DNA from: Rhodamnia argentea
Taxonomy: Eukaryota; Streptophyta; Magnoliopsida; Myrtales; Myrtaceae
Length of the DNA stretch: 64,000 nt
Assembly (NCBI RefSeq): GCF_020921035.1
Contig: NC_063151.1
Span: 34,230,934 to 34,294,933 of the forward strand
Reading direction: 5' to 3'
The notes below the pieces were generated by a model. The model saw only the letters and a list, made by a program, of their open reading frames with translations, did not search any database and was not told the DNA's origin. A program made the translations under genes and the position numbers. Every line of letters starts with the position of its first letter. The first letter of the stretch is position 1. Of this stretch, positions 1 to 17,049 are shown piece after piece.

Positions 1-2901
1 CATCCTGTGAGCCAGCTTCATCACATTTCTCCTACCTTCAGGAACAACAATGACCGGTGAACTAGTAATACCAGCTGTCATGGGAAAATGATTGTTAACC
101 AAGTACTTTAAATAGTAATGGACGGAGGTTGCACAGATTTCATTCAAGTGAAAATGTTACCTTCAACAGCATCATGGGTCAGCGCATCATCCAGCATGGT
201 GTAAGCGAATCTCTCGCACATTCTTTGGAGCGTAATTGCCCATCTTTCTGCACCGTACGTGAGACTGCCACACACTAGATCCCTGAAAAGCTTATGAGCT
301 TGGTTTTTGTCTTCCACTTCTACATGTTCCACCCAAGTGACCTGTCATAATAGGTAGATCCTGAAGACCAAGTCGCTTATAATGGAAATGTAGAACATGG
401 AGGTTAATTAATTGGGAAATGTCGGTAATTTTTTTCTTAAGTCACCTCGGTACGTTCCTTGAATTACAAGTAGTGGTTCTTAGTTCGTTGGCCTGCTCAA
501 GATACTGTACTTCAAGTTTGTTGTCTCTAAAAAGACAATTTGAGACTAGCTAGACTTTGTCTAATGAGCATTCTTCAAGACAGAAAAGCAACAAGCAGTA
601 AGGAAGCAAGCATGTGCTTTGGATGGTGGTCACACCAGAAATATCGAAGCATTTTACCTTGGAGCAACCATCACGCATGGCCTGAATCACGCAGCCAGAA
701 GGAAGCCTCCACGTATTGTAAGGGCTCGCATCATCTTTCATGTGATTGTAGGACACATCCACTATCACCCACTTGCCTAGCTCAATCTGTTGGCAACGGC
801 GAAGAAAGTAGACGTCCCGAGCCGGCACTAGCGGAGAAAGTACGTGCATTTGTGCATGTATCTGCACGATGCCTCGATAAATAGATAAACAAGTGAATAA
901 TTTCCCTGTGGGAAAATGACTCTAGCTAATGCATGGATAAGCAGTTTTGTACCAGCTGCAAGTGAGTTCTGTGATTAACTTGCGTTTCTTCTTCAAGAAC
1001 TGGAATAGAAGAAGCTTTTGTGACAATTGTGTGGAACATATCAGCCCATTTGCTCTGCCAATGAAACCCTTTTAGTGAGACTAAGGATGATTCTAACATT
1101 TCCGAGGTTGAGAATGCAGACTCAGTATTAACCCAAAAATAAATGAATGATACTACTTATGTCACGGACCACGTCTAGGAATATGCTAACCAAGCTACTC
1201 GGTTCCATCGTCACAAGAACTGATTCCTTGGATGTCTCCAGACGAGCCCCAAAGCCCCTGAAACGGTAGTTTCGAGAAAACATCTGCTCGTAGGTATCAT
1301 GATGGAGTATGTATCTCCCGTCTAGAGGAGACTCTATCCACAACTGGTCTTTCATCCGCACAACCTTGATCAACTCATCCATGGCATGTGCAGTAATTTC
1401 CACTGTGTTGGCCATTTCTGTCCCTGGTATAACCTTTAACGGGCTAGAAGATGCAGTGTTGATGGGGGACACTTGGAAATCAACATTGCGAACACTAACC
1501 CGGTGGCTGGGGACACTTGCCGTGGACACTTCCGCAGAGGATCTAGGGCCAGGCAGCAGCGACTCAATGTGCGAGAATGGTTTCCCGATATATTTGGCGA
1601 GAATGTTGGATGCTTTTGCATGCTGCGTTACATTTCCCGATAGGACATCAACAAAAACCAAAACTTCTCCGAACACAGACAATGCTAGTTTAAGCAACAA
1701 TCATTGAAATAGAATGTAGTGTCAGTAAAAAATTAAAGAAGAAAGAGAAGGGACAAACTCACCTCTTCTTTCAACTGCACATTTTCCATCTTGAGTTTCT
1801 CCAAATTACACTGCCTCTCTTCCTCACCCAAGGGTGGACCGCCACAGGCTGGGCAAATCACGCTCTTGAGCGCCTCCATGATCGCGAGGTTTTCGCAGTG
1901 TATCCTCTCATTCTCAGCCCGAAGAGCTGTGTTATCTGATCGTTCATTTTGAGTCTGAGAAATAGTAAAACGGAATGTCACATACCTGTGTAGCACTCTC
2001 GAATTTCGCTTCTTGAACCAGTAATTTGAAATGGGACAATGGGAAGTTACCTTTCTCTGAGTCCTCTTGTTCTGAAACCAGAACTTGATCTGTTGAGGGT
2101 CGAGCCCAAGTTCTCTGCTAAGTTGACGCCGTTGATTCTCGTCAGGGTGCGGGAAATCCTTGAAAAATCTGAGTGCATACAAGAGGCACAGCACTTATCA
2201 TCACGATCACGGAAAAATCTTGTTGAGGAGACATTTCTTTGTAATAATTCTAGTCTCTTAAAAAGGCATGCCGGGTGAACATTTGATAAGATCAAAAGAT
2301 CACTCTTTTTCCTTTTCACCTCTAAAGCTTTGACGTTCACAGTGCAGAAGAACTGAAATTAAAATAAAAAGTCCATAATTACAGTTGAATCTGAAGATCC
2401 ATCATCCAGGACATATCCATCAGTTGAAGGAATTTTAAAATGCATGCATACTGCTGTAGGTTGCAAATCTTGTTGAACAAAGACAATCCTAGACCAGAAA
2501 AAAAATGAGAATCTCGAAGAACATATAACCCCGATGGTCACGAGAAGAACCCGAAATGCGATACGCCTTGACATGCCAAATTCATGCCACAAAAATTACA
2601 TATGACAAGCAAGAAGCAGTTTTTTTTCCCTTTGTTCAATTTGGGTCGGTCACAGAGCACCAAATGAAACATTCTTCCTTTTTTTTTTTTTTTACTTCTT
2701 TCTGGGGGATCAAATAAAATGTTTGCTCGTTTCTTACGCTTCTAGCCTCTGTGTCTGGTGTGGAGTGTGACGATGGTACGTCTTCGTCTTCCCCTTCCCT
2801 TTCCTTGAGCTTGAGCTTGGATTCGGACTCGGACTCGGATGAGATCCTAGCCTATGCTCATGTTCCTCACCTGAACCGCCACTACCTCCAGAATCAGCCA
2901 T
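1..2901 (-). CDS. HD-Zip class IV homeobox-START transcription factor (HDG11/HDG12/ROC8-like), 5' part
   Basis: Family members are nuclear transcription factors controlling epidermal and trichome fate. Seven coding exons read on the minus strand: about 2901-2738, 2168-2051, 1954-1763, 1622-1170, 1054-953, about 867-658, 341-about 165, and an eighth from 74 off the left edge. Exon 1 starts MADSGG after an acidic, Ser/Pro-rich leader and enters the homeodomain (YHRHT...QRLEA). Exon 2 finishes it (FPHPDENQ, IKFWFQNKRTQ). Exon 3 gives the zipper-loop-zipper with the class IV CPACGGPP motif. Exons 4 to 7 carry the START domain (LSPLVPARD, WVIVDVSYN, SGCVIQ, TWVEHVE). The edge exon has VVPEGRRNVMKLAHRM. 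All junctions inspected keep frame with GT-AG borders. The C-terminal part lies outside the window, so completeness cannot be judged. The start was chosen by similarity to HDG11-type N-termini. Confidence 0.93.
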
Positions 2902-3704
2902 TCTCTCAGAGTAACGTTCCTGCTGATTTCTCCAAAGTCCCCCAGAAAAATGAAGTTGAGCAACATACACACGCCTAGGACCTGAAATATATATTGTGAT
3001 GATGACTAGGAATAAACTGAGCACAATTTGAAATCATAATTCAGAAAACTCCATTTGGTTCGATTCCCAATAAAGCGCACCCCCGAAAGGAACACCTCAA
3101 AAAGAAACTCTCATTAAAAGAGCGAAATCCGAATCTGGGTTTGCCTAATTTGGAGCTTTTCAAACTTGGAAGTTTCGGATTCTGCATGGACCAATCAGGT
3201 GCAACTCTTACAATGAGAAAGTAATTCATGCGTTATCGATGTCGTGTGTCATGTTGACGTGATATCACAGAATCAAGCAAGTTCTACACTTTTGTGGACA
3301 TAATAGTCACTAAATGTTTTCTAGTTGAATGATTGGATCGGTGGTATCATGTCGGCATGCAAAAATAGAAAAAAACATGAGATTTGCTCTTGCATGCACT
3401 CGATAGAAAAGGAAAATGTTAGAAAAACTTGACGTGGGTCTACGCACACATTTCCTATTTTTGAAGAAAGAATTAGATCTTTTTCAGTATTTCCTATATT
3501 TGAGCAATGCTTAGTTTGGTCTGAAGTCTAGGAGGAGACTGTAGAATCAGTCAGATTTAGGGGAAGCAAGTCCCAGATAATAACTCACAAGATTTGGCGG
3601 GAGAAACTGGTGGTGCTATACAACTTTTGTCAAAGCATTCCATTTTCATGCCGCTTCACAAGCATGAAATCATTGGGGGTTTTGTTCAAGAAAAAAAACG
3701 CTAA
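2902..3704. other. Upstream flank of the HD-Zip gene; no gene seen
   Basis: AT-rich sequence with short T runs and no coding signal. It should contain the promoter and 5' leader of the minus-strand HD-Zip gene, but I cannot point to a TATA box with confidence. Confidence 0.5.
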
Positions 3705-3965
3705 TTGAATCGCTAACAAAGGGTGAGCATTATTCGAGGGTAGAACTTGAAATCGGTTCCAAGTTTTAGGATTTGCAGGGTAGATTTCGAGTTCCAAAAA
3801 TTAGAGAATTTTTCCGAGAGAAGGTTCCAGGTTCCAAGTAGGTGGAACATGTAACAAGTTTTTGTATTTTTCTTAGTATATGTCTTCACGCGATCTTGCG
3901 ATATTCCATCACATGTGATCACAATGTGTAATCTAGAAATATTAGTGTGAGTTTCCATTATCGGC
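3705..3965. mobile_element. Degenerate fragment of the hAT-type MITE family
   Basis: It opens with a GGGTGAGCATTATTC-like end and carries the wording of the family seen whole at 29252-29875 (repeated GGTTCCAAG and GGTTCCAGG blocks). No matching right end or target duplication was found, so it is a remnant. Confidence 0.4.
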
Positions 3966-4034
3966 AATATATATGACTGAGATTTTTACTTTGTTAATTT
4001 TTTATATTTGTGTTTAAATATGATTTTTATGGTC

Positions 4035-4200
4035 AATTGATTGTAGCGGCAAGTGGTCAAAAAAATTGTCAAAAAAGTTCCAAACCTATTGTATTTTTGC
4101 CAATTCAGTCCTAAACCCTTTTTTTTATTGCCAATTCAGTCCTAAACCTTTTACATTTGTGTCAATTTAGTCCATTCGGCAAATTTTGACCGATTTCTTT
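4035..4200. mobile_element. Partial MITE, inverted-repeat family A
   Basis: Tandem variants of 'TGCCAATTCAGTCCTAAACC' form one arm of the foldback element seen with both arms at 16355-17035, 51915-52526 and 60930-61247. Only one arm is evident here. Confidence 0.55.
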
Positions 4201-4790
4201 CTGTTTAAAATACTATAAGATAGTCTCTTCTTCCTCATAACTCTTGTAATAACTTATCAAATTTTTTGTGCCTCCTATCTCGAAAGCTCACTTTCATGGT
4301 GAATTGTTTTGTTTTTTTTTATTTAATTTGATTAGTATAAACAAGATATCAAGTCTCTTCATTTATTATATCAAAGAATTCGTGTTTTTTCCTTGTTACT
4401 ACCGAGTTGCTTTTACATAGAACAAGTAAGACATTATCGGAGTATCTAAAAATACACTAAAAACAAAGACGTGAACAAGTTACGCACGTTGAGGCATCTT
4501 GATATCTTCCTGAAAACACCTCATGAATGATATTGACTTTTGTCAATTCAAAATGAATGAAAGGTAGCATTGAAAAAAAAATTATTTTTACAAAGCTTTA
4601 GTTCAATTAAATTTCATCTTCCAAAGTTTCACCTTGGGGAAACTGACTGTGAAAACAAAACATCTCTAAAGAGGGTTTTCATCATTTATCCGATGATCCA
4701 TTATATGTATATGTATGGAAGATGAATGATAAGAAATAACTAGATTTAAATGTATTAAATATAAAAGTATACGAAACACGTGACTGTGTA
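4200..4790. repeat. AT-rich stretch with a diverged second copy at 32600-33060
   Basis: Shared collinear words include ATCAAGTCTCT, a 'tattaaagaat' block, CATGTAAGAC/CAAGTAAGAC, GACATCTTGATAT/GGCATCTTGATAT and a ...TTGGGGAA... block. It has no coding potential. It may be the left extension of the larger duplicated block, or an unclassified dispersed repeat. Confidence 0.5.
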
Positions 4791-4799
4791 AAAAATTTA

Positions 4800-5615
4800 T
4801 GGGAAAATTTCAAAAAAGGGTCCGACGTGTCTTCATTTTCTTAATAATGACTTGAAGTTGATCTTGTTTCAAATAAAGGCTTGAAGTGCTGTTATTGTCT
4901 CAAATAAGGGCCTAAAATGGATATTGTTTTAAATAAGAGCCTGAAGTGACTTTATCAATCTAAAAAAGGGCTTGACTCACCGGTACTATGGGCATTTTGG
5001 TCATTTAAATTATTTATTTATTTTTTACTTTTTATATTTTCCAACAAAAATAAAAAAACAAAAGTATAAACAAAGAGATACATGCGCAAGGGCAGCCTCC
5101 TCCCGCCCGTGGCCTCGCCCCCATAGCCGGCGGGGTCGCCAACCCTCAAGTATAAAAAAAGAGATACATACGGGAGGGGGCTACCTTCCCACTTGTGGCG
5201 GTTGCCCCACAGTCACCGGAGTTGCCGACCCTCAAGTATGAAAAAAGAGATACATGTGGGAGGGGGCTACCTTCCCACTTGTGGCGACCGCCCCACGATC
5301 GGCGGAGTCACCGGCACCTCGGCGAAGGTCGGCCGCTTGTATCTCTTGTTTTTTTACTTTTAATTTTTATTTTGGTTTTTAATATAATCTAACTAAAAAA
5401 TATATTTTGACAAAAATGCCCTTGATTGGTTGGAATATATGGCCAGTCAACCGACGAGGTTAGGCCTTTATCCGAAACATGCATGGCAACTTCAGGCCCT
5501 TATTTGAGATAAAGAGAGCACTTCGGGCCTTTATTTGAAATAATGACCATTTTAGGCCATTATTTAAGAAAATGAGGGTATTTGGGGCCCTTATTTGAAT
5601 TTTTTTAAATTTATT
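4800..5615. mobile_element. Foldback MITE, family B, with GC-rich core
   Basis: The left arm (GGGAAAATTTCAAAAAAGGG, then repeated 'AAATAAGGGCTTGAAGTG' units) is mirrored on the right by units of 'GGGCCTTTATTTGAAATAA' ending near TTTGGGGCCCTTATTTGAA. The AT-rich arms enclose a GC-rich core (5085-5340) made of a tandem repeat. A second, left-truncated copy lies at 47255-47614. No transposase is encoded. The superfamily is unclear because no firm target duplication was found. Confidence 0.65.
5062..5319 (+). repeat. Three tandem copies of an 86-bp unit
   Basis: Each copy starts AAGTAT(A/G)AA, runs through AGAGATACAT and a GGGCTACCTTCCCACTTGTGG-type GC-rich half. Starts fall at 5062, 5148 and 5234, an even 86-bp spacing. 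The first copy is the most diverged. It forms the core of the family B foldback element. Confidence 0.8.
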
Positions 5616-6306
5616 TACCTTAAAATATTTCTAGATTGTAATTAATAATTAGTGTGTATTTTTTTCGCGAAGAATAAATGGTTTGAAATATCTTTTTCTA
5701 AAAATGATAGTTTATATCGCTTACAAAAAAGAATAAGTGGAAAATATTTCCATCGTCCACAAAAATATTTAGATGTAAATTATTGTCTATAATAAAAATA
5801 TTTTTCATTGAATAATTATTTCAAGAGACATAAGCGGTTATTTTTAGGAAAATATTTTTCAAATCATTCATTTTCCTCAAAATAAATGGAGCTTTAATTC
5901 ATTAATTACTCGACAAATTAGAAAAGAACTAGGTTTCTTGGAAATTTTTTTCTTTGAAAAAGCTGATTTCTCTAGAAGTAGAATCTAAAAATGTAAACAC
6001 AAGCACAATACATTTAATATACATGGGCTATCAACAACAAACAAAAACAATACATGTGGTATTCTTATTTATGGCAACTAAATCTTACATAAAACTATAA
6101 ATCTGAAAACAAAAGAAAGAAAGTAAATAATTTGAGGGCCACCACTTTAAATTGAGATGGAATGCCCAAGGACAATTTTTTTCTTTCTAGTAAAACTGAA
6201 GTGAAATTAGTTAGAAAGTAGAAATAGCATTGCCCTATTTTGTCAAATGAGTTGAGACTTGAGACTAGTGAGAGATGGACTTGGAGAGGCCTTGATGGGT
6301 GGTAGC

Positions 6307-6864
6307 TAGGGATGAGCACGGTTTGAGAGGGTGGTTCCTACCCTAGAATCTGAAACCGCCCACTAAGGACCGGTTTCGAAAAATTGAAATCGAGAACCAC
6401 CCGTTAATTTCATTGATTCACCTAGGAATCGAACGAGGGTGGGTTCATGGAACCGGTCCCACCAAGCAAATGAAAGCGACAAAGTGCAAGAAAGGGAGGT
6501 GGTGAACTGTCGGAGGTGAGGCCATGAGTTAATAGGAGTCAAGGCCGTGAGTCGAGAGACAGAGATTGAGAGATCAAGGTGAGACCGAGACATTGAAAGT
6601 CTAAGATGAGAGAGAGTAGAGACCGAGATGAGACCGAGAGTTTGAGATAAGATGAGCGAATTCTAAATTTTGGATTTAAGATTTTTTATTTTTTGGATGT
6701 TATGAATTACCTAATATCTATTTTATATTACCAATCCGATCGGAGTGGACGACGGGCGGTTCCACATTTGAAACCGGGAATCGAATTGATATCCTTAGGA
6801 ACCACCGATTATGAGCCGGTCTGATCCGGTTCTGGGTGGTTTCCAATTCCTTTGCACAACCCTA
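6307..6864. mobile_element. Non-autonomous hAT-type MITE, 558 bp
   Basis: Starts TAGGGATGAGCACG and ends ..GCACAACCCTA, an imperfect terminal inverted repeat of hAT type. It is flanked by GTGGTAGC (6299-6306) and GTGGTGGC (6865-6872), an 8-bp target duplication with one difference. The uninterrupted target GTGGTGGC occurs in the duplicate block at 38981-38988. The inside is rich in GGTTTC/GAACC words and has no coding region. Confidence 0.88.
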
Positions 6865-7169
6865 GTGGTGGCTTGTTGGTTCAATTTGTAGAAGCTCATG
6901 GGTCATCTTCGTATAAAACAACCCGTCATTGAGTTTTTGGAGGCACCATTTCTTCCCTAGAGATCCACATCGATATTTGATTCCGACTAAGGGATATTCA
7001 GTCTACAAATAATCATATGGATAATATCCATCACAATGCAAAAGATTATAGAAACTTTCATTTTTCATGAAACTTCAAGGATATGGCAAATGTGATCGAT
7101 TTCACGTGATATGGTGAATCTATGTCATGTTTCTTCGTGCTATCTTTGAGGGACTATGTATCTCGATAG

Positions 7170-7570
7170 TGACTGGGATGATCGGCTTTGGTATAAATCG
7201 ATTCCCGATCTAAAATCGAGAACCACTGTGTGACTTCAGGTTCTAATTTTTGGAGTTAGGAACCAAATGGCCATTTCTGGTTCTTGAGTAGAAAAAATCA
7301 ACTTGCACAATTTCACTAAAAAAGTATATAATCGTTGTGTGGTTATGTTGTTGTTTCTTCACGTTGAAGACTATAATTTATTTCAGAATAGGTGTAAAAT
7401 ACTCTTTTTACCCCCTAAAACAGGTTCCAAAACCGATTTAGAGTTGGTTCAGCCTGGAAGCTAGACTACTTCAACCGGTTTCCCAGTAAAATCGGAAACC
7501 AAACCAATTCTCCTTAGAACCGATTAGTTTGCTTTTATTGTCTGACGGAACTGGACTGATACTCATCCCG
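7170..7570. mobile_element. Degenerate hAT-type MITE-like repeat
   Basis: The inside has the GGTTCC/AACCGATT wording of the hAT family, and the right side ends near ACTCATCCCGA. The left end is uncertain because similarity with copy 2 (near 39280-39330) still runs to about 7195. No target duplication was verified. Confidence 0.4.
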
Positions 7571-7574
7571 AACG

Positions 7575-9840
7575 GTGACATCCTTGATCTGCCAAGGCTA
7601 TTGCAATGATCTAGGAAGCACGGACACTCTTCGGAGGCATTTGTGTAGTGTCGTGTCCGATATTCTCCGACACTTTTTGATATGCGACCAACATGTAGTC
7701 GGCGCTCCGGACACGCCAGCAACACAAGAGTCTAGCATTTCGACACGCACGAGATCAATTTTAAGCATTTTCAATAAATTATGGATCAAAATGTAAGTTT
7801 ATCAAAAATCTATACACTTAAGTGATACATTCAACCATCTCAAAATTAATATACATAGCAAAAACAAAACTAATCGTGAATCCTAATAAAAGAAAAAGAA
7901 AAAAAACTCATCGTTATCACAATATATATTTAATACATAACGTACTCCAACGTATATGAATTTTCTATTTTTTTTAATGATACGTCGACGTATCGTGTTG
8001 TATTGTGTATCGCGTATCGATGTGGGTGCTAGTTAACCACCGACCAATCATTCAAGGAAGAGAGGAAAAAAGGGAGTGCGGATGGGCGGGGTCGGCGACG
8101 AAATAAGTGCAGGCGATGCGATGCGACGCGACGGACAAAACGGACATGTAGAAGCAACTTAGACAAATCCTTTTCTTTGGGCTGTGTTGCGTTTGGACGA
8201 ATCTGTCGGGTTAGGTGGATTTCACGTGACATCAGTGCTTACATCCCTCGAGCCCTCTTTGTCCAATCGGCCTTGGAGTTCGTATTATTCTCCATCTTTG
8301 CCATCGTCTAGGGTTTCCTTTCCATGGCTTCCTATTGTAACCCTAGATACATGTCTGGTGCGTCATCCTTCCCAACAATACATATGCGAATTAACGGTAT
8401 GTTGGTTTCGAACAAAAATATTACGATAAAGGAAAATGTTTTTTCAAAAAATTAATATGTACAATTTTTTTTTGATAAGAAAATTCATCTTCCTAACTAC
8501 ATACATCTCTTCTTTGATCGTGAACGATTTTCCGTTGACCGAATTACTCGAACCAACATGCCCCGAGTTTTTACATGACTTGTAAAATGAGACAAGCGTC
8601 AAATTTCAAGAGGTTCCATGAGGACAATTGGATAACACATATGATACGGATATGATTTCAAAAGTCCATTGCCGTGCTCGATGTTTTACTTCTGGCTCGA
8701 ACCGGTCCTTGGGCATGGGGTTGAAAACTTAAGCGAGCATGGAAATATTTGAAAAAAACTAAGATATATTTAAACCGCACAAGCTATATACGAGCTATCG
8801 ATGGAAATGAACTTGTTTCTGATTAATTAAATGAATATTTAGAGATCTAAAGCTAGATGGGTGTCTATGACATGAGAACCCTTAGAAATAAGAGAATATA
8901 TCTAGATGAACCATGAGAGTTGTGATAAAGTCACAAGCAATCAAAGTTAGCAAGTAAATATCAGATTGATTGAAAAGAAATAGAGTGGAGGGGTCAAATT
9001 TCAATCAGTCGAATTTGTATATGCGTTTTCGTTAAATTTTATCCCGCTTCATATGAATCTTCCTATGTGGAACAAAGTTTTAAAGGGGGAGTCATAGTGA
9101 ATTTTTTATATTATTGTAAATATAGGGACTTCGATGACGAGTCATTTAGCTATTATAGTTCTCTCGAGTATATTTTCTCGGGCTTTGTAACTATTGAATG
9201 AACTCGTATAATGTGTGCGCTTGCTCAAATTCATGTATGAAAACCACTTTGGGGTTCAAAAACTTATTCCAGCAAAATCAAAGTGGATTTTTAGGTGTTG
9301 ACGTTTATACGTCTTTAAAAATATTAAGTGCTCGATCAAGATAATCATCGATCATACTTTGAAAATTAAATGATAAACAAATTACAGTTTAATCAACAAA
9401 ACGAGAGTAGCATCCATCGAGGAAGGCAGTAACCCATTGATCAAACTATCATATCAAAGATAGTAAATTTCATGCATATAAAGTACGGGGATTGATTATT
9501 CGAATCTATCGATTGGGTTCGATTACTTCATCGATCATATAGATTATAATTTGTGTCATGATTTTTGTGGCGAATATAGATTGTTTTTTCATTCGAATAA
9601 AAAATATAGTATATTCACCGTTTGCGTTCTTTTATCTTGTGTAAATTAAGAATATAGCAACATGATTCTTGAACAAGCAATGGTTTAATGTGGCAGCGAA
9701 GCGCGAGTTGACCGGTAGCTGATTATCACGTCGTCGTGTCAAAACTGTGAATTTTGATCTGACGTGTTACGTTGGCAAGGAATGTTCTTCCAACTCGGCA
9801 AGCGGTCGAGCGATGGCAATAAAGTAAATAGAGGGGAAGT
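7575..9840. other. Intergenic region upstream of ICDH
   Basis: 7590-7760 holds a repeat with inverted GTGTCCG/CGGACAC words. 8030-8330 is a GC-richer stretch without recognisable protein. 8360-9605 belongs to the duplicated block. From about 9820 the sequence is the ICDH promoter and leader; GAGGCTAAATATGAGAG (9844-9860) is a TATA-like element whose counterpart in copy 2 reads AAATATAAG. Confidence 0.55.
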
Positions 9841-10027
9841 GGGAGGCTAAATATGAGAGCAAGCCCGGCTAATGCATACAAAGCACTGGTCATCTCGTCT
9901 CCGCTCAGTTCGCAGCCCTACTCTCCGCTGAACTCTCGTTTCGCTCCGTCTCCGTCTCTGTCTCTCTGGAAGAAGAGCTCCCTCGAATCGACCTGATTCG
10001 CCACGTTGTTGAGCTCGCCGGAGAGCC

Positions 10028-14933
<4,906 letters not shown>

Positions 14934-16350
14934 GTGAGGTTCCTGGACTTTGCCATGTCTGTTCTAGGTCCATTGATTGACAATTAAGTCACATGCATGC
15001 ACCGTTTAAGAATGAATGGTCGCAACACAATCTGAGAATTCACGTTTTCTCGTTCAAGTATTGTTCTTTCCCAATTTTACTCGACTAAACATGAAGTGCA
15101 TGCTCTGAGATGATCATCTGTGACGATTCCACCATTTGGTTCCATCTACTGATGTGAAAGTAAGACCTGCCATAATTAAATAGAGATAAAGGGCTGTGGT
15201 GGAATTTGAAGCAGCTCGCACGAATGAAATCGTCTCTAAAAACATAGCACTTTGCTGGCAGTAAAGATCCCTTGACCAGATTATCTTACTATGAAAAGTG
15301 TAAATGCTGAATTTTGATTTATCAAGCTCTGCTCAATTGAATACTAAATGCCGCCTAACTTTCCATGTCCATGTCATGTCCTGAAGAGAAAGGCCCAGCA
15401 TTGTCACAATTTCTTGACTCAATGCGGTAGGGGACATATTCCTCAGCAGTTAGCACTATCTGCAGTAGGGGGAAAAAAAGAAAGAGGAAAACAGAGCAGA
15501 AGTTAGCATTTGTTTTTACCTTCTGTGCGGATCATGTCTTTGTTTGTCGATGATAAACAACGATTTTACTAGCTAACGCTCAGAAGTTGTTCTTTAGTTG
15601 CCATTGAAAGTTCTATTTATCAACAGTGTAATTGATTTTATTCCCGGACAGGTGACTGACGGATAACATGGGGGAAGGCATTGGCGTCTGTGGCTGCGAT
15701 CCAGAAGAAGAAATAAAGGGGGATCGATTCGGGGAGAATGAGGTCAATCCTGAATGAGATATCATTCATATACTTGGATGGATGGATTTGTGTTTCACAT
15801 TTGAATTGTCTTGATCCCAATTAAAAGAGTTTCGACCATCGTGCAGTTTCAATCGTGATACTAATATTTTGTCACAAAGGGACACCAAAACGATGGCGGA
15901 TTAGGGTGACACCAGAGCAAGATTTCGGTCGATTTTGCTTTTATGTCAATAATTTCATGGGGGACACATTTTTTCAAGAAAACACGACGAACACTGCCTA
16001 GTGGTTACACATGCAATGACTCGTACTTGTCATAAAAAAATAACTCCAAAACGAGAATGCACGTAATGGGTTGTTCAATCCCAGACCTATCAGGTAAGTT
16101 GTTCGTGTGTTGCCATCGATTTGCCGCTAGTGAGAAGTTATGCTGCTCGGCCAGATTTGTTTCCACAAGTCGGCGTAAGATCATCACTCGAAAGGAAATC
16201 ATCATATTTGCACAAATCGATCCGTATGAATGAACGCATTACATTGTTAATATAGTTTGCCCATTGTGTGTGTGTGTGTGTGTGTGTGTGGGGTGGGGGG
16301 AATAGTTTACGATAGTTGAATATTCGAAGTTTTGATATTTTTCACACGGC
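14934..16350. other. ICDH 3' flank; no complete gene
   Basis: The 3' UTR of ICDH and AT-rich spacer, with a (TG)n microsatellite at 16265-16290. One exon-like minus-strand reading frame (15355-15459) is listed separately. Confidence 0.5.
15355..15459 (-). pseudogene. Possible terminal exon fragment, unidentified
   Basis: On the minus strand, after a TACTGCAG acceptor, an open frame reads IVLTAEEYVPYRIESRNCDN..., ending at a TAG (34 residues). The composition is protein-like, but no adjoining exon was found upstream on that strand. I do not recognise the family. It could be a leftover exon or chance. Confidence 0.25.
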
Positions 16351-16354
16351 AAAG

Positions 16355-17035
16355 ACAAAAAAAGGGAAAATTTTCTGGAAAATTTTAAGCTCATTGTACT
16401 TTTGCCAATTTAATCTTAAAACTTTTAAATTTGCCAATTCAGTTAAAAAATTTTTTCACTTTTTGTCAATTGAGTCCGTTAGATCAATTTTGGTCGGAAA
16501 TCACCGAGGTGGACAATGGCTGTTCGAAGTACGTGGAGAATTGCTAACAATATTTCAATATTTTGTTTTGAATTTTTTACTATTTTTTCTTTTCTTTTTC
16601 TTTTTTGCTTTTTTCTGTCTTTTATAAGTTTTTCTTTTTCTTGCAGGTCGGCAAGGGTCATTGAGCCCTTATCGGCAACCGGGCGAGAGTCACCTAGCCC
16701 TCTCCAACCATGGGCGAGGCAATCGCGGTTGCGAGCGAGTTTGGCCTTGTCCGGACCATCACGGCCTTGCCTACGGCCACGATGGTCCGGATGAGGCCAG
16801 CCTCGCCAGCTCTGGGAGAAAGTCGCGACTCTCGCTTATAAAAAATATTCACATCGGTATTGATCATGCCACGTAGGATGATCGGCGTCCACGTCAATAT
16901 TTTCTGGTCAAAATAGATCTCATGGACTCAATTGACAAAAAATGAAAAGGTTCTGGGCTGAATTGATAAATTTAAAAGGTTTAGGATTGAATTGTGAAAA
17001 GTGTTATAGGTCTATGATAAATTTTCTAGAAAATA
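16355..17035. mobile_element. Foldback MITE, family A, with GC-rich core
   Basis: The left arm has GAAAATTTTCTGG, then repeated 'TGCCAATTCAGT' units to 16500. The right arm (16890-17030) mirrors it with 'GGACTCAATTGACAAAAA' units and TAAATTTTCTAGAAAAT. The GC-rich core at 16640-16830 resembles that at 52190-52275. Small open frames in the core are by-products of its GC content. Confidence 0.65.
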
Positions 17036-17049
17036 AAAAGGAGAGCAGA

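Larger units (their letters stand above)
5925..9605. repeat. Duplicated intergenic block, copy 1 (copy 2 at 38600-40585)
   Basis: Collinear homology with 38600-40585. Anchors include 'AGAGATGGACTTGGAGAGGC', 'GTCTACAAATAATC', 'TTTGAGGGACTAT', 'GAGGTTCCATGAGGACAAT', 'GACGAGTCATTTAGC' and 'AAAGTGCTCGAT'. The block contains several MITEs absent from copy 2 and no gene. It lies directly upstream of ICDH, as copy 2 lies upstream of the ICDH fragment, so it is the left part of the ICDH-GAD-USP duplication. Confidence 0.8.

Noticed and set aside
3045-3085. tRNA-like TGGTTCGATTCCC motif
   Set aside because: It resembles a T-arm, but there is no acceptor, D-arm or anticodon stem around it.
16500-16900. 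Open frames of 60-100 residues in the GC-rich core of a MITE
   Set aside because: All frames are open at once because of base composition; arginine/serine-rich with no conserved motif.
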